This document shows positions 1 to 5,507 of a stretch of DNA of 5,507 nt, in pieces; within the stretch, counting starts at the first letter, position 1; each line of letters begins with the position of its first letter. Source of the stretch: Candidatus Magasanikiibacteriota bacterium (GTDB lineage: Bacteria > Patescibacteriota > Patescibacteriia > Magasanikbacterales > UBA10003). A program made the position numbers and the translations under genes. A model generated the notes under the pieces. The model did not search any database. It was not told the origin of the DNA and saw nothing but the letters and a program-made list of their open reading frames with translations. Location: positions 1 to 5,507 of the forward strand of contig JAPLWR010000040.1 of NCBI GenBank assembly GCA_026396495.1, read 5' to 3'.

Positions 1-1
1 T

Positions 2-574
2 GATGCAAAAAAAATACTGGATGTAGGTTGTGGTATGGGATTATTTGGGGAGCAATTAAAGAAAAAACTAAATGCCGAAGTTTGGGGAATGGAATTAGAT
101 AATAAGTCAGGCTTGGTAGCCAAAGAAAAAATTAATAGAGTGCTTATCGGAGATGTCTTTCAGTTAATTAATGACCTGCCTAATACCTATTTTGACTGCA
201 TAGTTTTTAATGACATCCTGGAACACCTGGCTGACCCCTTTAGCCTTTTATCAAGAATAAAAGAAAAACTTAGTACCAACGGTGTAATTGTTTGTTCTAT
301 ACCTAATGTTAGATATTTTATAAATTTAAAAAATTTGCTAGTTCAAAAACAGTGGAAATACGAAGATGCGGGAATCTTAGATAAAACCCATTTGAGATTT
401 TTTACCCAAAAAAGTATTGTAGACATGTTTGAATCATTGGATTATAAAATAATCAAAATGGAGGGAATAAATCCCATAAACTCTTGGAAATTTACACTAC
501 TAAATATCTTATCCCTGAGATACTTATCAGATACTGAATATTTACAATTTGCTTGTGTGGCAAAACCTAAATAA
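2..574 (+). CDS. Class I SAM-dependent methyltransferase, 5'-truncated by the window edge
   Basis: C-terminal portion (190 codons visible) of a Rossmann-fold methyltransferase that transfers a methyl group from S-adenosylmethionine; the substrate cannot be read from the sequence. The open frame runs in from base 2 without a start. The first ATG (35) is not the start, because it lies inside the SAM-binding motif I, read as ILDVGCGMG at 14-40. An acidic residue at the end of the second strand (GMELDN) fits the ribose-binding position. The motif DILEHLADP (about 212-238) and the following strand GVIVCSIPN are typical of the Methyltransf_23/Methyltransf_11 type often found in surface-glycan gene clusters, as is the late THLRFFTQKSI segment. 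Only a short N-terminal part should be missing, perhaps 20-50 residues. No signal peptide or membrane segment is visible in this part. The gene converges on yebC and ends inside a shared terminator. A role in glycan or small-molecule methylation is inference only. Confidence 0.9.
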   Translation, partial: DAKKILDVGCGMGLFGEQLKKKLNAEVWGMELDNKSGLVAKEKINRVLIGDVFQLINDLPNTYFDCIVFNDILEHLADPFSLLSRIKEKLSTNGVIVCSIPNVRYFINLKNLLVQKQWKYEDAGILDKTHLRFFTQKSIVDMFESLDYKIIKMEGINPINSWKFTLLNILSLRYLSDTEYLQFACVAKPK

Positions 575-623
575 AAATATTAAAAAACCGCCCCAATAAG
601 GGGCGGATTTTTAATATTTTTTT
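574..623. terminator. Bidirectional intrinsic terminator between convergent methyltransferase gene and yebC
   Basis: A perfect 7-bp GC stem CCGCCCC (588-594) / GGGGCGG (600-606) closes a 5-base loop AATAA. After one A-A mismatch (587/607) the pairing continues through A/T-only arms (574-586 with 608-620), so about 20 bp can pair. Each strand has a T-rich run directly after the GC stem: ATTTTTAATATTTTTTT on the plus strand and TTTTTTAATATTTTT on the minus strand. It should therefore stop both transcripts. The outer arms overlap the methyltransferase TAA (572-574) and touch the yebC TAA (622-624), so the terminator fills the whole intergenic gap. Confidence 0.93.
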
Positions 624-1323
624 AAGCCTCACTAGTAAAATAATTTTGCACATCATCGGCCTCATCTAATTCCTCATACAATCTTTCTAATTTTTGATGT
701 TGTTCTTCACTGACTTCCATTGGTTCTTTAGCCACCCATTCCAAACTTTGATATTCTGGTTTCAAACCCATCTTTTCTAATCCCTCTAACAACTTTTGAA
801 AATTAGCCACTTGGGTATAGATAGTAGAACCACCCTCCTCATTTTTTATGTCTTCGGCCCCCAAATCAATAAGTTGCAATTCCATATTTTCATCAACTGG
901 AGAATTTAACCTAGCTACTCCCAACCTATTAAATTGCCAAGCTACTGTACCACTTTGTCCCAAAACCCCACCATGGTCTTCTAATAATCTGCGTAAATCA
1001 CTGACAGAACGATTTTTATTGTTGGTTACTACCTCAATCATGATCCCTACCTTACCAGGTCCCAAAGCTTCATACACAGCTTCTTCTAATGTTTCTCCTT
1101 CTCCAGCAGCCCTAGCTAACGCCCTTTCAATAGTATCTTTTGGTACACCAGCTACTTTAGCTAAATCTATGGCCATGCGTAATTTAAAATTTTTGGAAAT
1201 ATCTATACTTTCCCGAGCAGCCACAGTAATGCCACGGATGAATTTAGCAATAACCGCGCTTTTTTTAACATCGGCAGAAAATTTTTGATTTTTGATTTTT
1301 GACCATTTAGAATGTTTGGACAT
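622..1323 (-). CDS. yebC: YebC/PmpR/TACO1 family protein
   Basis: Complete 233-residue member of the YebC family, close to the usual 235-250 residues. The N-terminus MSKHSKWSKIKNQKF matches the family signature (M-x-G/x-HSKW-xx-IKxxK), which fixes the start at 1323. The middle holds the conserved segments KDTIERALARAAGEG, YEALGPGKVGIMIEV, TNNKNRSVSDLRRLL and GGVLGQSGTVAWQF. The C-terminus ends with an acidic helix and DEADDVQNYF, matching the usual D-D-V-Q ending. Family members were first described as DNA-binding regulators (PmpR). More recently they have been linked to translation, including mitochondrial TACO1 and ribosomes stalled at proline-rich stretches. Which role applies here cannot be read from the sequence. 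The protein is cytosolic, with no signal or membrane segment. The gene lies 42 bases after rpoC on the same strand, but the rpoC terminator sits in that gap. No Shine-Dalgarno site occurs at normal spacing; the nearest GGAGGGG ends 17 bases before ATG, inside the hairpin. Confidence 0.96.
   Translation of the reverse strand: MSKHSKWSKIKNQKFSADVKKSAVIAKFIRGITVAARESIDISKNFKLRMAIDLAKVAGVPKDTIERALARAAGEGETLEEAVYEALGPGKVGIMIEVVTNNKNRSVSDLRRLLEDHGGVLGQSGTVAWQFNRLGVARLNSPVDENMELQLIDLGAEDIKNEEGGSTIYTQVANFQKLLEGLEKMGLKPEYQSLEWVAKEPMEVSEEQHQKLERLYEELDEADDVQNYFTSEA
1281..1301. repeat. Three perfect 7-bp tandem units within the 5' end of yebC
   Basis: The unit ATTTTTG occurs three times head to tail (1281-1287, 1288-1294, 1295-1301). 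It encodes most of the lysine-rich SKIKNQKF stretch of YebC (about codons 8-15). The unit length is not a multiple of three, so gain or loss of one copy would shift the reading frame near the start of the gene. The lysine-rich protein sequence is conserved in the family, so chance arising from AAA/AAT/ATC codon choice is a sufficient explanation. Confidence 0.6.
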
Positions 1324-1363
1324 AAAAAATTTTACAAAAACCCCTCCGAGAGGAGGGGTTTTT
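1324..1363 (-). terminator. Intrinsic terminator directly after rpoC
   Basis: On the minus strand the rpoC TAA (1366-1368) is followed after two bases by AAAAACCCCTCC, a TCTC loop, and GGAGGGGTTTTT. This is a perfect 12-bp stem (7 GC-rich plus 5 A-T pairs; arms 1336-1347 and 1352-1363) with a 4-base loop. It is followed by TTTTTGTAAAATTTTTT running up to the yebC start codon. Read on the plus strand the loop is GAGA and the 3' side is also T-rich, so it could also stop antisense transcription. The position, touching the stop codon and immediately before yebC, marks the end of the rpoBC unit, with yebC expression by read-through or a separate promoter. Confidence 0.93.
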
Positions 1364-1365
1364 CT

Positions 1366-4300
1366 TTATTTTCTTCTAAACCCAGTACCAGCTGGAATTT
1401 GACGACCAATAATTACATTTTCTTTTAAGCCTTCTAATCTATCTACTTTTCCAGTAATAGCAGCATTGATCAAAACGCGAGCTGTTTCTTGGAAAGAAGC
1501 GGAAGACAAGAAGGAATCAGTTGACAAAGAAACTTTGGTAATACCCAATAATAATTCTTGACCCTCAGCCAATTTGCCACCTGCCTTTTTAGAACGAGCA
1601 TTTTCATCCAAAAAGTTAGCGCGTTCCACAATTTCGCCAGGTAATAATTCTGTATCCCCTGCTTCACTAATATATACACGAGAGAATAATTGATGGATGA
1701 TAACTTCAATATGCTTATCATTCAATTTCTGACCTTGCGAAGAATAAATAGTCTGAATTTCAGTCTGAATATATTTCTGAACAGCAGCCTTACCTTTTAA
1801 TTGATACAAAAGAGCTAAGTCTAAATGACCATCAGTTAATTGATCCCCCACGGACACTAAATCCCCAGTCTTAACCCACAAGACATAGCCACTAGGAATA
1901 ATGAATTCTTTTTCACCTTCTACCTCACCGATAACTTTAATTTTTTTGCCTTCAACCACAGCATTGCCTGGTCTATTGCAACGAATTTCTGTTCCGTCTT
2001 TTTTGGTGATAAGTAAATCACCTTCTTTTACAGCAGCTCCATTTTCAATTGCCACGGTATCAACTTTAGCAAAGTCGTAAATAGATTCGCCCACATCAGC
2101 AAACTTAATCTTAATGACTTTTTGACCAAAGCGTCCTTCAAAAATCTTTTGACCATCAGGCCCTTCAATAACTCTCTTTTCCACTGAGGCAATTTCAATT
2201 CTACCATTAACATCAGAGACAAAAGCTTTTTTCTTAGGTGGACGGATTTCAAATAATTCTTCTACCCTAGGTAAACCCTGAGTAATATCTTCATCAGAGG
2301 CCACACCACCAGTGTGGAAGGTTCTAAGTGTCAGTTGAGTACCAGGCTCACCAATAGATTGGGCAGCAATCACACCAACAGCTGTTCCAAATTCCACTGG
2401 GCGACTCTTGCCTAAATCAAAACCATAACATTTCTGACAAACACCTTTGGCCACCTTACAATGTAAAACACTTCTAACTTTGATTTCTGTAACTTTGGCT
2501 TTTTCAATATCGCGAGTTTGTTGTTCATTAACAAATTCACCCTTAGCCACAATCACTTTACCACTCTTAGGATCTACTACATCTTCCAAAACTACACGAC
2601 CAAAAGCACGATTAGATATTTTTTCGCCGATTTCTTCACTTTCTTTAACATTTAAAACAACGCCTTCTTCAGCACCGCAATCAATTTCATGAATGATAAT
2701 ATCTTGAGCCACATCTACTAAACGACGGGTTAAATAACCAGCGTTAGCAGTTCTAAGAGCCATATCAGTCAAACCTTTTCTGGCACCATGAGTAGAAATG
2801 AAGTATTCAATTACATCAAAACCATCTTTAAAGCTACCTTTAACTGGCAATTCAATAATTTTACCTGATGGATTAGTCACCAAACCTTTCATACCGATAA
2901 CCTGAATCAATTGACCCCAAGATCCACGAGCACCTGATTCAATAATAGAAGCCACAGAAGAATCTGGATTCAAGGCTGGGCGACTAATTTTAACAATTTC
3001 ATCCTTAACTTTAGTCCACACTTCAATAATCTTACTGTGTCTTTCTTGATCAGTTAACAAACCTTCTCCATATTGTTTAGCAATTTCAGCTACTTGTCTA
3101 TCACCTTCGGCAATAATTGGTTGTTTAGCAGTTAATTTAGGAAAATCATGCATGCTCAAGGAATAACCAGATTTGGTGATGTAACGGAAACCTAAAGTTT
3201 TAATTTGGTCCAACATTTCCGCAGTTTTTTCAAAATCAAACAATTCAATACAAGTCTTAACAATATCACCTAATTTCTTCACTGGAACCATTTCATTATA
3301 GTAAGGCATCCCCACTGGTAAAACTTGATTAAAGAAAATTCTACCAATAGTAGTTTCTACTAAAGAACGAGTGCCTTTAGGAAACTTAGCCATGTCATCA
3401 AAACGTACAATAATTTTTTGTTGCAATTTAATGTGGCGCAATTTATAAGCCATTTCGGCTTCTCTGATATTACTAAAAGTTTTTAATTTTTCATTATTCA
3501 ACCTATCATCCAAACAAGTTAATAAATTTTTAGTAGATAACATGATTTCCTTAGCCTCGCGTCTAGCTTGTTCTGTTAAAGGTACGTGAACAGCCATTTG
3601 GTCGCCATCAAAATCCGCATTAAAAGCAGTACAAACCAATGGATGTAAACGAATAGCTTTACCTTCCATTAAAATAGGTTTAAAAGCTTGAATACCCAAA
3701 CGGTGAAGAGTTGGAGCACGATTCAAAAGTACATGTGTATCTTTAGTTACTTCTTCCAAAATATCCCAAACTTCATCATGATCAGCTTCCATAAATCTAG
3801 AAGCGGAACGAACATTATGAGCCAAACCTCTTTCAATGATTTTACTCATTACAAAAGGCTTAAATAATTCTAAAGCCATGCGCTTAGGCAAACCACATTC
3901 ATCCATATTTAATTCTGGACCAACCACAATAACGGAACGACCAGAATAGTCTGTTCTTTTACCTAACAAATTTTGTCTAAAACGACCTTGTTTACCTTTT
4001 AAAATATCAGCCAAAGATTTTAATTGTCTTCTTTGTCCGGTAGAGGCCGCCACGGTTTTGCTTTGTCTGGCGCTATTATCAATTAAAGCATCCACAGCTT
4101 CCTGTAACATTCTTTTTTCATTGCGACAAATAATTTCTGGCGCATTTAATTCCATTAGTCTCTTTAAACGATTATTGCGATTTAAAACACGACGATACAA
4201 ATCATTTAAATCAGATGTGGCAAAACGGCCACCATCTAAGGCCACCATTGGGCGCAAGTCTGGTGGAATAACAGGCACGGTGGTCATAACCATCCATTCT

Positions 4301-5166
4301 GGACGAATTTGATTACGCAACATGCTCTTAAAGACCTTCAAGCGCTTAACTAATCTTTCTTGTCTAGCTGGAGGAGCGCCTTCAATTTCACCATTTAATC
4401 TCTCAATAGTTTTTTCTAAATCAATCTTAGCTAATAATTCTCTAACAGCCTCAGCCCCAATACCAGCTTCAAAAATATGACCATAGCGTAAGGATAATTC
4501 TTGATATTCCAATTCTGATAAAACATTCAAAGCAGTAATTTTTTTCAAATCTATTTCTGCCATCAAAAAGTCTGCTTCAAGAGCCGCTAATTTTCTTTCT
4601 TTCTCCTGTAACATCTTTTCTTCTTGAGCTGCAGTTCCTGCAGCATTTTTTACTTTGGCTAAGAATTCATTTTCAATTTGTTTACGTTTGTTCTTATATT
4701 CTTCACGCAACTTCAACATGGTTTCTTGTTTCAAAACTTCATCGACGTGACTGATAATAAAATCCACAAAGTAGATAACGCGTTCTAATTTTTGAAGTGA
4801 AACATCCAAAACCAAACCTAATTTTGAAGGGGTGGAACGTAAAAACCAGATATGAGCGGTTGGTGCCACCAAGACAATATGGCCCATGCGTTCACGACGT
4901 ACAGAAGAATGGGTTACTTCCACTCCGCATTTATCGCAGACAATACCTTTATAACGAATCTTTTTATATTTGCCGCAATAACATTCCCAGTCCTTTGTAG
5001 GACCAAAAATTTCTTCCGCAAACAAACCACCTTTTTCAGGATTCTGAGTGCGATAGTTAATTGTTTCTGGTTTGGTGACTTCACCAAAAGACCAGTCTTT
5101 AATAGTCTCTGGTGATGCTAGCTTGAGACGGATGGCATCAAATTCTAGTAAGCGATCTTTAAACAT
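1366..5166 (-). CDS. rpoC: DNA-directed RNA polymerase subunit beta' (RpoC)
   Basis: Complete 1266-residue beta' subunit, which holds the active-site magnesium of RNA polymerase and forms the clamp. In order: N-terminal SWSFGEVTKPETINYRT; zinc site 1 with Cys62, 64, 77 and 80; a charged helical insertion (about 139-215); the sigma-binding clamp helices (about 319-367) with NRNNRLKRL and RNEKRMLQEAVDALID; KGKQGRFRQNLLGKR and YSGRSVIVVGPEL; the catalytic loop NADFDGD (516-522; Asp518, 520, 522); SGARGSWGQ; the bridge helix around TDMALRTANAGYLTRRL (about 800-816); zinc site 2 with Cys830, 903, 910 and 913; the trigger loop GTQLTLRTFHTGG with Arg948 and His951; and the C-terminal jaw ending IPAGTGFRRK. 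No large insertion sits in the trigger loop, unlike E. coli, but the region before the jaw is longer than in Bacillus. Start at 5166 matches the family; it has no Shine-Dalgarno site. Oddity: the conserved PSQD..LG stretch expected after residue 549 is missing, although the flanks are normal. It follows rpoB after 38 bases. Confidence 0.98.
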   Translation of the reverse strand: MFKDRLLEFDAIRLKLASPETIKDWSFGEVTKPETINYRTQNPEKGGLFAEEIFGPTKDWECYCGKYKKIRYKGIVCDKCGVEVTHSSVRRERMGHIVLVAPTAHIWFLRSTPSKLGLVLDVSLQKLERVIYFVDFIISHVDEVLKQETMLKLREEYKNKRKQIENEFLAKVKNAAGTAAQEEKMLQEKERKLAALEADFLMAEIDLKKITALNVLSELEYQELSLRYGHIFEAGIGAEAVRELLAKIDLEKTIERLNGEIEGAPPARQERLVKRLKVFKSMLRNQIRPEWMVMTTVPVIPPDLRPMVALDGGRFATSDLNDLYRRVLNRNNRLKRLMELNAPEIICRNEKRMLQEAVDALIDNSARQSKTVAASTGQRRQLKSLADILKGKQGRFRQNLLGKRTDYSGRSVIVVGPELNMDECGLPKRMALELFKPFVMSKIIERGLAHNVRSASRFMEADHDEVWDILEEVTKDTHVLLNRAPTLHRLGIQAFKPILMEGKAIRLHPLVCTAFNADFDGDQMAVHVPLTEQARREAKEIMLSTKNLLTCLDDRLNNEKLKTFSNIREAEMAYKLRHIKLQQKIIVRFDDMAKFPKGTRSLVETTIGRIFFNQVLPVGMPYYNEMVPVKKLGDIVKTCIELFDFEKTAEMLDQIKTLGFRYITKSGYSLSMHDFPKLTAKQPIIAEGDRQVAEIAKQYGEGLLTDQERHSKIIEVWTKVKDEIVKISRPALNPDSSVASIIESGARGSWGQLIQVIGMKGLVTNPSGKIIELPVKGSFKDGFDVIEYFISTHGARKGLTDMALRTANAGYLTRRLVDVAQDIIIHEIDCGAEEGVVLNVKESEEIGEKISNRAFGRVVLEDVVDPKSGKVIVAKGEFVNEQQTRDIEKAKVTEIKVRSVLHCKVAKGVCQKCYGFDLGKSRPVEFGTAVGVIAAQSIGEPGTQLTLRTFHTGGVASDEDITQGLPRVEELFEIRPPKKKAFVSDVNGRIEIASVEKRVIEGPDGQKIFEGRFGQKVIKIKFADVGESIYDFAKVDTVAIENGAAVKEGDLLITKKDGTEIRCNRPGNAVVEGKKIKVIGEVEGEKEFIIPSGYVLWVKTGDLVSVGDQLTDGHLDLALLYQLKGKAAVQKYIQTEIQTIYSSQGQKLNDKHIEVIIHQLFSRVYISEAGDTELLPGEIVERANFLDENARSKKAGGKLAEGQELLLGITKVSLSTDSFLSSASFQETARVLINAAITGKVDRLEGLKENVIIGRQIPAGTGFRRK

Positions 5167-5204
5167 ATTTTTTATTTTTATTGATTGTTATTTTGTTTAG
5201 ATGT
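5167..5204 (-). other. rpoB-rpoC intergenic spacer lacking a Shine-Dalgarno site
   Basis: The 38 bases between the rpoB TAA and the rpoC ATG read on the minus strand as an A-rich run ending ATAAAAATAAAAAAT before ATG. There is no GGAGG, AGGAG or GAGG, and no hairpin that could end transcription. The two genes are therefore cotranscribed. Start selection for rpoC probably relies on an unstructured A-rich leader rather than pairing with the 16S 3' end. Confidence 0.7.

Positions 5205-5507
<303 letters not shown>

Noticed and set aside
35..574. Methyltransferase starting at the ATG at 35
   Set aside because: That ATG is the Met inside motif I (DVGCGMG); the same frame is open back to base 2 and encodes the first half of the motif, so the gene is truncated by the window edge.
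848..1288. 146-codon open frame on the plus strand opposite yebC
   Set aside because: It is fully antisense to a well-conserved gene, its translation is serine/threonine/leucine-rich with no recognisable family, and it is a shadow of the yebC codons.
1380..1500. A yebC promoter inside the rpoC 3' end
   Set aside because: AT-rich hexamers resembling -10 boxes are present on the minus strand, but none has a convincing -35 partner at the right spacing, and the sequence is constrained by conserved RpoC codons.
3480..3560. A frameshift or intervening element explaining the missing PSQD segment
   Set aside because: The codons for NLL and TCLDD are directly adjacent, there are no extra bases to read in another frame, and the frame stays open with normal conserved sequence on both sides; the segment is absent, not hidden.
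3591..3630. Intein in the catalytic region of RpoC
   Set aside because: The NADFDGDQMAVHVP motif is continuous and no splicing-domain sequence interrupts it.
4797..5115. Two overlapping plus-strand open frames opposite the rpoC 5' end
   Set aside because: Both are antisense to the conserved zinc-site region of RpoC, overlap each other in different frames, and show no family features.

Overview
This window is mostly bacterial core-gene territory. On the minus strand it carries the 3' end of rpoB, complete rpoC, and then yebC. On the plus strand the 3' part of a class I SAM-dependent methyltransferase gene converges on yebC. The DNA is AT-rich, third positions are mostly A/T, all four visible stop codons are TAA, and no TGA is read through, so the standard bacterial code fits. 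The style of RpoC suggests a Candidate Phyla Radiation (Patescibacteria, Parcubacteria-like) genome: a long charged helical insertion near the N-terminus, a SGARGSWGQ motif, no large trigger-loop insertion, and an enlarged region before the jaw. Weak use of Shine-Dalgarno sites fits too. This placement is inference from remembered family features, not from a search.

Layout from left to right: methyltransferase 3' portion (2-574, +); a strong hairpin that can terminate transcription in both directions (574-623); yebC (622-1323, -); a strong GC-rich hairpin just after the rpoC stop codon (1336-1363); rpoC (1366-5166, -); a 38-base AT-only-like gap without a Shine-Dalgarno site (5167-5204); rpoB 3' end (5205-5507, -). 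There is no gene-free stretch above 300 bases; the intergenic gaps are 38 to 47 bases.

rpoB and rpoC encode the two large catalytic subunits of RNA polymerase and form the usual rpoBC operon. yebC, a translation/regulatory factor of the YebC/TACO1 family, follows only 42 bases after rpoC, but a terminator hairpin fills that gap. yebC must therefore be expressed by read-through or from a promoter inside the rpoC 3' end. The methyltransferase belongs to a different, convergent transcription unit.

The point most worth checking is in RpoC. Directly after the catalytic NADFDGD segment, the almost universally conserved stretch containing PSQD..LG appears to be cleanly absent, in frame, at about position 3519/3520, while both flanks align normally. 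It is either a real and remarkable loss or an in-frame deletion in the sequenced molecule or assembly. I saw no mobile element, CRISPR array, RNA gene or new multi-gene system here.
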